Part shown: positions 8,801 to 17,975 of the stretch, one piece after another | Layout: every line of letters begins with the position of its first letter | Position numbering within the stretch: position 1 is the stretch's first letter | Source: Bremia lactucae | Lineage: Eukaryota > Oomycota > Peronosporomycetes > Peronosporales > Peronosporaceae | DNA length: 36,651 nucleotides | Reading direction: 5' to 3' | Assembly (NCBI RefSeq): GCF_004359215.1 | Contig: NC_090610.1 | Span: 9,798,497 to 9,835,147 of the forward strand | Position numbers and translations under genes: made by a program | The notes under the pieces: generated by a model | Databases searched by the model: none | Told to the model about the DNA's origin: nothing | What the model saw: only the letters and a program-made list of their open reading frames with translations

Positions 8801-8984
8801 ATAATCCGTTCTATATCAACGGTCTCACCTCCCACGCGTTCCGTTAACGATTCCACTGCGTGGCTCAGGGCTTGGTGGGGAAGAATTAGCCGATAGGCTT
8901 GCTGATATCAGCCCTGTTACCGTTCGGAAGCAAATAAGCGAGTTTCTCTCGACGCGATTAAGTGTCTAAAGACATGTAAGGGAT

Positions 8985-9416
8985 ACGATGGCTGAAAGCC
9001 AAGACAAAGAAAAAGAACAAACAGATGCCAAAGGCAGAAGCTGTATTAATTCAAATGTGGTCGGAGACCGAGTTTTATTAAACGCTAAAAACCTACCTAC
9101 TAACTTGGTTTCCGCGGTCTACAAGACCAAGTTCCGCCCGCACTTTATTGTACGATTTACGGTCGTGTCCAAGAAGGGCCTAGCTTACACGCTAAACCTT
9201 CCTAGCAAACTGCGTACACACCCACTGCTTAACGTTGGATTGCTAAAGCCATATCGGAACCCTTCCTACGTGGAGGGTAGGCGCTTGCGCCGAGACAGGC
9301 GGTCGTACGGCAGATTGCTGCATCCTCACCAGGATGTCCAGCTGGCCCTCTTAACGAGGTTGTTGACGCTCCACCAGCGAAAGACGGTTCTGAACCACCT
9401 CAAAGGTGCTCTCTAG
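8985..9416 (+). pseudogene. Integrase GPY/F module and linker (element B)
   Basis: An open frame carries VGDRVLLNAKNL, KFRPHFIVRFTVVSKKGLAYTL (a GPY/F-type module with IVRF for IGPF), LPSKLRTHPLLNVGLLKPYR, then a linker that degrades after about 9300. It continues the pol order before the chromodomain. The region 8800-8985 still encodes integrase tail residues in shifted frames. Confidence 0.7.
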
Positions 9417-9499
9417 CCGAGCAAGGGCCTCACGACGAAGTTGCACCTCGTGCTTTAGAGCATCAAATGCCTCCATCGAGATTTTGGCCCTCTCGCGCG

Positions 9500-9725
9500 C
9501 TACTTGATGCGCGGGGGAACCTTCAGTTTCGCGTGGAGAAACTCTGAAAATAACGTCTTCGTAAGGGCCAAGTACCAGTATGTGGTGAAGTGGCTAGGGT
9601 ACTTCTCTTTTGAAAACTCTTGGGAGTTTGAAGTACCTCTTCGGCAAGATTGCCCGTACGCCGTTGACGTTTTTGAGCGCCAAGCTCAGGGTCAACTCGC
9701 GTCAAACGACGCTTCCCACCACTAG
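9500..9725 (+). pseudogene. Chromodomain of element B pol
   Basis: YQYVVKWLGYFSFENSWEFEVPLRQDCPYAVDVFERQ is recognisable (about 9574-9690): hydrophobic strand, WLGY, NSWE and the acidic terminal helix. The aromatic cage is W/Y/W-like. The N-terminal part near 9525-9570 is frameshifted. The AS2 antisense frame is open under it to 9523. Confidence 0.75.
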
Positions 9726-10578
9726 CCGTGGAATTAGGTGGGTCTTTAGCCTCAGTGCGGCTTCGATCCATGGTTGTACTGTCAACCGAAGCATTGAAAT
9801 ATCGGCTAGGCCTTTCTTCGTTTTGTGGCATAAATGCCGAACGTAGAGTGGCCTTTGGCCTTAAGGCTAGCGAAATCGAAGCGAAGCTTCTGCTCCAAAC
9901 CATCATCAGCCCTATCCGCGGACTCTCTGATATTCCAAATATTACGAAGGCGGCGGGCCCGGTGAACCAGTTCTCAAAATTAGACTTCAATTCACTTCTT
10001 GTTTCGTTTGGAAAAAAAACAATCGGAACTTCCCTCATCGAGGTCACTGAAGTCCCACGGGCTTGATCACGTAAACGCGTCAGAAACTGACTTTGCGTCA
10101 ATACCTTTGGCGTAAGGTATTGCTCATGAAGAGCGTCGCGAGCAGCGATCTCCTACGGTGTACTCGCTACGTCTCCGGAGATCCAGGTGGCCAAGCTATG
10201 ACCCGCTATCTCTTTAAGACGCTCGTCCGCACTAAGTGGAGTGCATCTACATTCACTATCAGCTTTAGCTTTCGCTATCTCGGCAGCTCGACGACGAGCT
10301 TCTTCCTCTATGAGAATTATCTGCTCTTGCTCTTCATCGAGCGGATTCGTTATGATGCTGGACTCAGGGTCTCGTGTACTGCACAATCCAGTTAAGCCAT
10401 CAGCGGCACCACGTTCTGAGAGCGGATTTGGGGCCCGCCGACATTCATCCAGAAGAAATGGCGTGAGAGAACGACGCTCTTTCTCCTCCTCCTCTGATGG
10501 AGAGTGACTTTCAAAGTCCACCATTCTTTCATCGTCGAGAAAGGTGCTAAGAGTTTGTGACTCACGCTTGATTGACAT
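9523..10578 (-). pseudogene. AS2, antisense accessory frame of element B
   Basis: From ATG at 10576-10578 one antisense frame runs 352 codons to a stop at 9523, interrupted only by TAG at 10153-10155. Residues 1-65 are acidic/Ser-rich (SPSEEEEKERRSL). About 95-125 is a charged helix, likely coiled coil (IEEEARRRAAEIAKAKAD). The centre has WISGDVAS, FLTRLRDQARGTSV, VFFPNETRSELKSNFENWF and AAFVIFGISESPRIG. The end is basic (GGKRRLTRV, KRQRR), NLS-like. Composition is far more protein-like than the sense frames across the same bases. No similarity to AS1 is obvious and no known domain is recognised. It starts close to the 3' LTR and ends under the chromodomain. Confidence 0.65.
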
Positions 10579-10799
10579 GAGACAAAGGAAAGAAAAATAC
10601 AACCGAACGGTTAGCTGCTTAGGTTCCAACCTCAAAGAGGAAATGAAGCGAATGTTGTCTCCCGGTGTCAACTGCCTGATGGGCGAGGGTACAAATTGGT
10701 TCAAGAACCGTTGTTGTAGTACATTTACTTTATGGGTAGAATACCCTTTTATCTTATTCTGAAATAGTTAGTTACTTAAATCCCATTTATAATGGGTAA

Positions 10800-11191
10800 C
10801 AAATGTGGTCGCCGCCAGATATAAATCTAGCGGCCGAAATCTATTTTAAATTAGCTACTGTAAGGTTTTTAGATTAAAAAAAATTAAAAAAAAGTGCAGT
10901 TCCCCTTTTGATCTCAAAGCGTTAAGTGTCTTTCTAAGGCTTGCTCGTTGATCTGCAAGAGATAGAAGCCTTTCTGAGGTATTTACTCTTGCGCACTAAT
11001 TGCCACTTGGTTCTACGAACCACAGAAATCCTTGAACTAGGATACTTTCAGCCTTAACAGCGTGTACGACTCCCTGAGTTGCTAAACTCACTAGTTCTAT
11101 AGAACCAAGAGACTCTCAGAGTCTAAAAGTCTCTTTTTGACTTTAGGAACGAGGTTGCTCCGCTTCACGGTATAGTAAAATGTACTTAACG
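10800..11191 (+). repeat. 3' LTR remnant of element B
   Basis: It shares GCCACTTGGTTCT and following blocks with 4700-4800 and is truncated at 11191 by the element C LTR. It opens with TGTGGTCGCCGC and a stem-loop (10811-10820 against 10825-10834, one mismatch). Left boundary uncertain. Confidence 0.45.
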
Positions 11192-11629
11192 TCAAACGGT
11201 GCACTGCCGACTTGTACTGATTCAGTACACATCCACTTCGCGCTGCCTGAGTGCGAGTGGTACCTCACGTCACTTCACGTACACTAGTACGTGCAGAGGA
11301 AGACTATCTTTAAAACACTTGCTTTAAAAAGAGTTGATTAAAAAACTGTATTAACATAATTCAGTTCTCTGTTCTATCTATTAAATACTAACTTAATTAT
11401 AAGCTAATACAAAACATGTAATAAAGTCTTATCTGTCTTTCTCCTTGCGCGCGTCCAGCGCTGACTGGACCGCGGAGAAAGTAGAAATAATGGTCTATTT
11501 CTACCAGTGGATGGGCTTTCCGAATATTATCATGCAGGTAATATTCTTTATATGTTATCTACTTTATAGATAATAAATTAAATAACAACCTTTAAATGTT
11601 AATTTCATGTAACGATACACCCTGTTACA
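11192..11629 (-). repeat. 3' LTR of element C (438 bp)
   Basis: On the minus strand it opens TGTAACAGGGTGTATCG. The far end reads TCAAACGGTGCAC on the plus strand, a mutated version of the TGAAACAGGGCAC end seen in D. It has the same length as the D LTR and is nearly identical to it. It contains the GC-rich GCGCGCGTCCAGCGCTGAC block. Confidence 0.87.
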
Positions 11630-11646
11630 TCACCCTTTCCTTAAAC
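11630..11646 (-). other. 3' polypurine tract (element C)
   Basis: The minus strand reads TTTAAGGAAAGGGTGA immediately before the LTR. Confidence 0.75.
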
Positions 11647-11746
11647 GACAACCACTCTGACTGTCATTAGATAGAGTGGTCACTATAAGTCCACTTGATT
11701 AAAAACCATGTTGATAGGTCAAAACCATCATTTTTAATTATATCGC

Positions 11747-13433
11747 ATGGTTAACAAGTCCATGCGGTATGCGAATAGTGCGGCGCCTTCGGCTGCGGTT
11801 CATGCAGTCGCGGGCGACGCATTATTGTCTCTTGCGGCAGACGTTCGTCTGCCGTAGTGTCATCTTCTCCCGCAACTCTAAATGATGCGAATGCACGTGG
11901 TGATACACCACGTGAATGCGACACTTCTTTGGAGGTCGACTACGAATGCGAGTTGGACGAAATGGGCGACTCGGGGAGAACAGAACAGTCGCCTGATCAT
12001 CGTCAGGCGGCTGACAATGAGCCTTCGAATGAGGGGGTTCATTCGAGTAGACGTGCTGGTAGCATTTGCTACAGCATGTTTGGTTCCGACGATGAGGATG
12101 ATTCCTCATCGCCAGTACCGTCTCCCGTGCTGTCACCTTACAGATTTCTGTGCGTGGTGATGACGATGGTGTAAGCCATCGTAATAAAAGTTCTTGTGGT
12201 ACCCCTGCTTCAGTGGGTACCACTCAGGGGATCGTAGACACTAAAATGTCTCGTCTTGCCCCTGAGAAGATACCGTGGCTTTTGCCGGAACTAAATAAGT
12301 TCTCTGGGAAGACTACTCCTCACAATAAATATCCCGTATTTATTGCGACTAAGCTACATGGCCTTGATCCCAGCGCAAAGAACTTTCGCGCTGAATAAAA
12401 ATTTTACCTCGATACTTTTCTTCAGCATCAATGGTATAGTGGCAACAACAAGCGAGATAAAGTCTCGCTGATGCAAGTCTGGAGCGCGTTCATTCGCAAT
12501 GTCAAAGACATTGGACACGAAGCCTGGCTTCAAAGACCTAACGCGATTCACGTTAAGTTTGAGAAACGAACTCGAACCAGTGCAAGGTATAAATTGCATC
12601 GGTTGTCGCGTGAGGTAGGACTTCCATGCCTCACGTGGGGTGATCCCTGTCCGTGTTGTGTTGACAACACGAAGCGAGTAAAGAGGGATGTCTATTCCCT
12701 TTCTTCGCTCTGGGAAAGGGCTCGCATCTCTATCGAGATGCGCAATGCGATTGACGCATTGCAATCGATTTACATGCGCCAGGGGCACGTGTTTTCCTAT
12801 GAAGCTTCTGATCCATCGGATGGGTCTCGTCATACTGACGGACGAGGCCCTCAACGTCAACAATCAGCTGGGAACGAAGCTCCCATCTGTCATGTGAAGG
12901 TGGATAACCACACCAGCGAACAAGATAACTCGTTCGCTGCCCCTTCACATCAAGGTGGTTTTGGATACGTTCAACAAGGAAAACGTTGACCGCCGTGGGA
13001 ATCCACCAATGGTTGTGGCGGAGGAGGAAAAATTAGATCCGAACCATTTGTCGGATCTAATGTCGAGGATTGACAAACTCGATGCTTCCTCCATGATTTG
13101 GAGGAAGGACTGAATCACGAGCGCGGTAAGCGTCGCTCGTTAGAGCAGACGGTGCAGGATAACTATATCGAAAGGTTGGAAGACTGTTCGAAGAGTGCGT
13201 ACTCCATGTTGGAGTACGAACAGAATTATCACGCTCTTCGCGATGAGCTGTCGTCAGCTCATCGTAGTTTCGAGGATATTCGGAACTGGCATGAGAAACT
13301 TCAGGTTCAACATGAAAATCTGGTTCGCGATCACAAGAATATTTTGGGGATTCTTGAAAAGGGTGGTCAAATCCGTCCTCGGAAGAAGCCGCGTACTGAT
13401 GGTACGGGCGGAGCCGACCAACGTAAGACGTAG
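11747..13433 (+). pseudogene. AS1 antisense frame, copy in element C
   Basis: It starts ATG at 11747 (MVNKSMRYANS). A 1-base deletion near 11847 shifts the frame; it is open again at 11857-12174 (SLEVDYECELDEMGDSG, GSDDEDD). Another shift follows near 12150, then 12150-12398 (DDDGVSHRNKSSCGTPAS, EKIPWLLPELNKFSGKT). TAA at 12396-12398 is followed in the same frame by YLDTFLQHQWYSGNN and 12471-12989 (AFIRNVKDIGHEAW, GDPCPCC, ISIEMRNAIDALQS). After the shared shift at about 12978 the coiled-coil part runs to 13433 (LEEGLNHERGKRRSLEQTV, PRKKPRT), with one more 1-base loss near 13085. Relative to element A it has a 4-codon in-frame insertion before SDDEDD. Confidence 0.65.
12730..12990 (-). pseudogene. 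Chromodomain (element C)
   Basis: Minus-strand VERIQNHLDVKGQRTSYLVRW, GYPPSHDRWE and IVDVEGLVRQYDE are nearly identical to element A. The same extra base separates it from the linker frame. AS1 is open on the opposite strand. Confidence 0.83.
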
Positions 13434-13725
13434 GGTGCGTTCGCATCCTACGTGGCAATTCTATTGTGTACGCATTGCCTTTTCGATGTAGTACACCGAA
13501 AGGCCCAATGAACTTGGGTAGTAGTTTTCTTCTATCCGCATTAGTGGGTTCACGCTTAAGTAGGTTTACCGTAAAGATAAGTACAAGGTCACTAATTTTA
13601 AGTGAAATATTATTGCTCTTTCATGTTTGTCTGCGTTCCGTTTCTGACGGTCTATTGCGTTAGCAATGGAATCCTGTACGAAACGGATAACTGATTCTCG
13701 TTCTAGCAGAAATCCACTGCTGACT
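13040..13725 (-). pseudogene. Integrase GPY/F module and linker (element C)
   Basis: Minus-strand residues RRMRTHPTSYVGRLRPYHQY and the Pro/Ser linker are open at 13458-13057. Upstream (13500-13725) the post-core helix FVQDSIANAIDRQKRNAD and DKHERA are readable, but the GPF segment (PSSLGLSVY) is frameshifted. The linker frame ends early by a 1-base loss near 13085. It is not functional. Confidence 0.72.
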
Positions 13726-13879
13726 CATTTGTGTTGTCTTTTTCAGTGCGCTTTGTGCGCACTGCCATGAGGTCTTTCTCATATTCGATATCGATTGCTT
13801 CGAGATCGACGTCATTCGCGTCGTTAGTAATTTCGAAACGTGATGAGCATGAGCCAGAAATGGTTTTGCTCGTGCGAGT

Positions 13880-13891
13880 CCCCCCCTTAAA
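13880..13891 (-). other. Internal polypurine tract (element C)
   Basis: Minus strand TTTAAGGGGGGG followed by ACTCGC, just after the integrase core, as in element A (503-520) and F (27477-27492). Confidence 0.4.
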
Positions 13892-14156
13892 CTAGAGGAT
13901 CCCTATAATTGGGTAGGTATGCGTGGATGGCGAATTCGACCATCGGTAAAAACTCACTCCAATTCGGACACGATTGGACGTGACCTCGAAGTATCTCTTC
14001 GAGTATGCGATATACACGATCCGTCTGACCATCTGTTTCCGGATGATCAGAAGCTGACATTGTCAGCCATTTTCCAAGAAATCGAAGCACGGATTGCCAA
14101 AACCTTGCCGTGAACCCTGGATCTTTATCGGAGACCAGTTCGTGGGGTTATCCGTG
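13887..14156 (-). pseudogene. Integrase core fragment (element C)
   Basis: From the gap edge on the minus strand: GSRQGFGNPCF-type residues in one frame, and FLGKWLTMSASDHPETDGQT, RILEEILRGHVQSCPNWSEF (catalytic Glu) and MVEFAIHAYLPNY in the open frame 14090-13887. The second catalytic Asp block near 14125 reads SDKDPGFT in a shifted frame. After EFAIHAY the sequence degenerates faster than in F. Confidence 0.8.
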
Positions 14157-14914
14157 NNNNNNNNNNNNNNNNNNNNNNNNNNNNNNNNNNNNNNNNNNNN
14201 NNNNNNNNNNNNNNNNNNNNNNNNNNNNNNNNNNNNNNNNNNNNNNNNNNNNNNNNNNNNNNNNNNNNNNNNNNNNNNNNNNNNNNNNNNNNNNNNNNNN
14301 NNNNNNNNNNNNNNNNNNNNNNNNNNNNNNNNNNNNNNNNNNNNNNNNNNNNNNNNNNNNNNNNNNNNNNNNNNNNNNNNNNNNNNNNNNNNNNNNNNNN
14401 NNNNNNNNNNNNNNNNNNNNNNNNNNNNNNNNNNNNNNNNNNNNNNNNNNNNNNNNNNNNNNNNNNNNNNNNNNNNNNNNNNNNNNNNNNNNNNNNNNNN
14501 NNNNNNNNNNNNNNNNNNNNNNNNNNNNNNNNNNNNNNNNNNNNNNNNNNNNNNNNNNNNNNNNNNNNNNNNNNNNNNNNNNNNNNNNNNNNNNNNNNNN
14601 NNNNNNNNNNNNNNNNNNNNNNNNNNNNNNNNNNNNNNNNNNNNNNNNNNNNNNNNNNNNNNNNNNNNNNNNNNNNNNNNNNNNNNNNNNNNNNNNNNNN
14701 NNNNNNNNNNNNNNNNNNNNNNNNNNNNNNNNNNNNNNNNNNNNNNNNNNNNNNNNNNNNNNNNNNNNNNNNNNNNNNNNNNNNNNNNNNNNNNNNNNNN
14801 NNNNNNNNNNNNNNNNNNNNNNNNNNNNNNNNNNNNNNNNNNNNNNNNNNNNNNNNNNNNNNNNNNNNNNNNNNNNNNNNNNNNNNNNNNNNNNNNNNNN
14901 NNNNNNNNNNNNNN
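14157..14914. other. Assembly gap (758 N)
   Basis: A run of N lies between two inverted copies of one retroelement. Any frame drawn across it is meaningless. The gap should hold the missing 5' parts of C and D, and its stated length may be an estimate. Confidence 0.99.
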
Positions 14915-15178
14915 GTGGTCAACGTTTTCCTTGTTGAACGTATCCAAAACCACCTTGATGTGAAGGGGCAGCGAACGAGTTATCTTGTTCGCTGGTGTGG
15001 TTATCCACCTTCACATGACAGATGGGAGCCTCGTTCCCAGCTGATTGTTGACGTTGAGGGCCTCGTCCGTCAATATGAAGAGACCCATCCGATGGATCAG
15101 AAGCTTCATAGGAAAACACGCGCCCCTGGCGCATGTAAATCGATTGCAATGCGTCAATCGCATTGCGCATCTCGATAG
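14915..15178 (+). pseudogene. Chromodomain (element D)
   Basis: VERIQNHLDVKGQRTSYLVRW, GYPPSHDRWEP and IVDVEGLVRQYEETHP, then a tail to the stop at 15176-15178. The frame is open from the gap edge, but the TTTT run at 14926-14929 is shared with A and C, so it is probably out of frame with its missing linker. Confidence 0.83.
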
Positions 15179-16164
15179 AGATGCGAGCCCTTTCCCAGGG
15201 CGAAGAAAGGGAATAGACATCCCTCTTTACTCGCTTCGTGTTGTCAACACAACACGGACAGGGATCACCCCACGTGAGGCATGGAAGTCCTACCTCACGT
15301 GACAAAACCGATGCAATTTATACCTTGCACTGGTTCGAGTTCGTTTCTCAAACTTAACGTGAATCGGGTTAGGTCTTTGAAGCCAGGCTTCGTGTCCAAT
15401 GTCTTTGACATTGCGAATGAACGCGCTCCAGACTTGCATCAGCGAGACTTTATCTCGCTTGTTGTTGCCACTATACCATTGATGCTGAAGAAAAGTATCG
15501 AGGTAAAATTTTTATTCAGCGCGAAAGTTCTTTGCGCTGGGATCAAGGCCATGTAGCTTAGTCGCAATAAATACGGGATATTTATTGTGAGGAGTAGTCT
15601 TCCCAGAGAACTTATTTAGTTCCGGCAAAAGCCACGGTATCTTCTCAGGGGCAAGACGAGACATTTTAGTGTCTACGATCCCCTGAGTGGTACCCACTGA
15701 AGCAGGGGTACCACAAGAACTTTTATTACGATGGCTTACACCATCGTCATCACCACGCACAGAAATCTGTAAGGTGACAGCACGGGAGACGGTACTGGCG
15801 ATGAGGAATCATCCTCATCGTCGGAACCAAACATGCTGTAGCAAATGCTACCAGCACGTCTACTCGAATGAACCCCCTCATTCGAAGGCTCATTGTCAGC
15901 CGCCTGACGATGATCAGGCGACTGTTCTGTTCTCCCCGAGTCGCCCATTTCGTCCAACTCGCATTCGTAGTCGACCTCCAAAGAAGTGTCGCATTCACGT
16001 GGTGTATCACCACGTGCATTCGCATCATTTAGAGTTGCGGGAGAAGATGACACTACGGCAGACGGAACGTCTGCCGCAAGAGACAATAATGCGTCGCCCG
16101 CGACTGCATGAACCGCAGCCGAAGGCGCCGCACTATTCGCATACCGCATGGACTTGTTAACCAT
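14919..16164 (-). pseudogene. AS1 antisense frame, copy in element D
   Basis: It starts ATG at 16162-16164. The first part runs 142 codons to 15736 (SAAPSAAVHAVAGDALL, SLEVDYECELDEMGDSG, GSDDEDD), without the 1-base loss seen in C. A shift near 15755 leads to 15760-15512 (DDDGVSHRNKSSCGTPAS, KIPWLLPELNKFSGKT), ending in the same TAA as C. The same frame then continues with YLDTFLQHQWYSGNN. A 2-base insertion near 15304 breaks it, and 15305-14919 continues with GDPCPCC, ISIEMRNAIDALQS and GGFGYVQQGKR. The coiled-coil part is in the gap. Sharing of stops with C shows they were inherited from one broken parent. Confidence 0.65.
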
Positions 16165-16265
16165 GCGATATAATTAAAAATGATGGTTTTGACCTATCAA
16201 CATGGTTTTTAATCAAGTGGACTTATAGTGACCACTCTATCTAATGACAGTCAGAGTGGTTGTCG

Positions 16266-16281
16266 TTTAAGGAAAGGGTGA
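16266..16281 (+). other. 3' polypurine tract (element D)
   Basis: TTTAAGGAAAGGGTGA sits directly before the LTR start. Confidence 0.78.
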
Positions 16282-16719
16282 TGTAACAGGGTGTATCGTT
16301 ACATGAAATTAACATTTAAAGGTTGTTATTTAATTTATTATCTATAAAGTAGATAACATATAAAGAATATTACCTGCATGATAATATTCGGAAAGCCCAT
16401 CCATTGGTAGAAATAGACCATTATTTCTACTTTCTCCGCGGTCCAGTCAGCGCTGGACGCGCGCAAGGAGAAAGACAGATAAGACTTTATTACATGTTTT
16501 GTATTAGCTTATAATTAAGTTAGTATTTAATAGATAGAACAGAGAACTGAATTATGTTAATACAGTTTTTTAATCAACTCTTTTTAAAGCAAGTGTTTTA
16601 AAGATAGTCTTCCTCTGCACGTACTAGTGTACGTGAAGTGACGTGAGGCACCACTCGCCCTGAGGCAGTGCGAAGTGGACTTGTACTGAAGCAGTACAAG
16701 TCGGCAGTGCCCTGTTTCA
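16282..16719 (+). repeat. 3' LTR of element D (438 bp)
   Basis: It opens TGTAACAGGG and closes CCCTGTTTCA, inverted ends with one mismatch. It is almost identical to the C LTR and about four-fifths identical by eye to the E LTR. Confidence 0.9.
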
Positions 16720-17459
16720 TATCCAGTCCAAGCGGAACCGGCGGGTCTTTACATGACCATCCGTAAGACCTTGCATGAATACCGTAATCAACGTGTGTTC
16801 GTGAACTGGGTTGTTTGTGATACAACTCGCTAAGAGTCGCATGTGCTGGGCATAAGCGTGAACATCACGCTTGCCTTGCTTCAGTTTCAAACGCTCTGAA
16901 CGAGCTTTGAACTCACCTAAGGCGGTTCAAACGTCTGTTTAAGCCAGGCTTTAGAAGCATCTAGCGACCCAAGGACATATAAGTCGCGCAACTTAAGGCC
17001 TAATGCCCAAGTTTTGGCACGACCTTCAAAATTTGATCGAGCCAATGCGACTTACATTTGCTCATCGACGATGTGACGAGCCCTTCCAACTCGACAAACT
17101 ATCTTAAGAGGGAGTCTTCTTGGACTCCTCTATACTTAGAGATGTCAATCTTCATGGTTTCGGGACGACGCGTGTGCGTGATCCCTGGACAGAACTATTT
17201 AGGTTACAACAGATACAGTAGTCTGAACCTGTTGTAACCTAAATAGTTCTGCCTGTTGAGGTCCTTGCTGATTAAGCAAGGCTACCTTCTCCTTTGCCTC
17301 GTCAAGTTCATGTTGTATGAACTTGGCGATGGCTGAATGGAGGGCATCACTGTCCAAACCGGACAGCATGGCCAAGATGGCATCGTTCCATACGGTCGAA
17401 CTCATTCGTTCGACCGCACTCCATTCTATGTCACTTTGAAAGGAGTAGCTATCATGCAA
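16720..17459 (-). pseudogene. Gag remnant of element E
   Basis: The N-terminal part is open at 17459-17199 (VERMSSTVWNDAILAMLSG, AIAKFIQHELDEAKEKVALL); the first codon shown is TTG and the first ATG encodes the Met of VERM. The capsid part follows in shifting frames: ISKYRGVQEDSLLR, LGLKLRDLYVLGSLDASK-like residues around 16990, SERLKLKQGKRDVHA around 16880 and the PVHEHTLITVFMQGL equivalent near 16780. It aligns block by block with gag of H. It carries a foldback insertion at 17190-17251 plus several indels. Confidence 0.8.
17190..17251. repeat. Perfect 23-bp foldback in element E gag
   Basis: Arms 17190-17212 and 17229-17251 are exact reverse complements with a 16-base spacer. Gag of H has only one arm at this place, so the other arm is an inverted copy inserted next to its source. 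Confidence 0.9.
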
Positions 17460-17533
17460 AACGTGATGCGTATTTCCATTATCATTTTACATGTCCATGT
17501 TAGATTATGGAACTGTGGTGCTTGGACGGACTA

Positions 17534-17546
17534 CAAAGTGCTACCA
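17534..17546 (-). other. Primer-binding site (element E)
   Basis: On the minus strand the LTR end ...CTACA is followed by CC then TGGTAGCACTTTG. The same TGGTAGCACTT follows the H LTR at the same distance. It is complementary to a tRNA 3' end of the form AAGTGCTACCA; the tRNA is not identified. Confidence 0.6.
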
Positions 17547-17548
17547 GG

Positions 17549-17975
17549 TGTAGCAGGGCACTACCGACTTGTACTGCTTCAGTACAAGTCCACTTCGCAC
17601 TGCCTCAGTGCGAGTGTTGCCTCACGTCACTTCACGTACACTAGTACGTACTCTCAATCACTTGCTTTAATGAGCTTTAAAAGAAAACTGTATTTTATAT
17701 GATTAAGTTCTTCTGTTTCTATCTATTTAATACTAACTTAATCGTAAACTAATACAAAACATGTAGTAAAGTCTTATCTGTCTCTCCCTTTGCGCGCGTC
17801 TAGCGCTGACTGGGCCGCGGAGAAAGCAGATATAATGGTCTATATCTACCAATGGATAAGCTTTTAGAATATTACCATGTAAGGTAATATTCTCCAAATA
17901 TTATCTGCCTTTTAGATAATATGTTAATTTACAGCCTTTAAATTTAAATTTTATGTAACGATACACCCCATTACA
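17549..17975 (-). repeat. 5' LTR of element E (427 bp)
   Basis: Minus strand TGTAATGGGGTGTATCG ... GTGCCCTGCTACA. It contains the same GC-rich GCGCTGACTGGGCCGCGG block as C and D, and 3'-end hairpins with intact stems (GACTTGTACTG CTT CAGTACAAGTC). Confidence 0.88.

Larger units (their letters stand above)
4640..11191 (+). mobile_element. Element B: second-family Ty3/gypsy chromovirus, decayed
   Basis: Full gag-pol order is recognisable: 5' LTR remnant, gag, protease, linker, RT with a large internal deletion, RNase H, integrase with a 150-bp insert, GPY/F, chromodomain, a 1.1-kb antisense frame, and a 3' LTR remnant cut by the element C LTR at 11191/11192. Its pol differs from A/C/D/F/H (protease GMAWLE..., chromodomain YQYVVKWLGY), so it is a separate lineage. 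Many frameshifts and stops; catalytic residues are lost in RT and integrase. Confidence 0.85.
11192..14156 (-). mobile_element. Element C: 3' half of a Ty3/gypsy chromovirus (minus)
   Basis: Reading leftward from the gap: integrase core, internal PPT, GPY/F module and linker, chromodomain, 3' region with AS1 opposite, PPT and a complete LTR at 11192-11629. It belongs to the element A family but is nearer to D, with which it forms inverted arms. Its 5' part is lost in the gap. The LTR abuts element B's 3' LTR remnant, suggesting insertion there. Confidence 0.88.
11192..16719. repeat. Large inverted repeat formed by elements C and D
   Basis: The left arm 11192-12993 and the right arm 14915-16719 are reverse complements, near identical over about 1.8 kb including LTR, PPT, AS1 and chromodomain. 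Differences seen include a 1-base loss near 11847, two extra bases near 15304 and scattered substitutions. The arms face each other with their LTRs outward, and the gap lies in the unpaired centre. Confidence 0.9.
14915..16719 (+). mobile_element. Element D: 3' end of a Ty3/gypsy chromovirus (plus)
   Basis: It emerges from the gap at the chromodomain and runs through the AS1-bearing 3' region, PPT and LTR. It ends at 16719 directly against gag of element E: element E gag reads up to TATCC at 16720-16724, so D most likely inserted into E. The TATCC duplicate expected on the other side is not visible (gap or deletion). Confidence 0.88.
16720..17975 (-). mobile_element. Element E: 5' LTR and gag of a Ty3/gypsy element (minus)
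   Basis: On the minus strand: LTR 17975-17549, two bases, primer-binding site, leader, and gag from about 17459. It ends at 16720 where the element D LTR begins; gag would continue beyond. LTR sequence and gag resemble H and the D family. Confidence 0.87.

Noticed and set aside
9728..10507. Sense-strand open frames between the chromodomain and 3' LTR of element B
   Set aside because: Short, overlapping, with unlikely compositions (runs of F, L, S, R); they mirror the better-supported AS2 frame.
12354..12863. 169-codon minus-strand frame in element C opposite AS1
   Set aside because: Open by chance in C, split in D and A, and not matched in F; AS1 on the plus strand is the conserved frame.
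14063..14963. Long open frames running across 14157-14914 on both strands
   Set aside because: They consist of N; the apparent openness is an artefact of the assembly gap.
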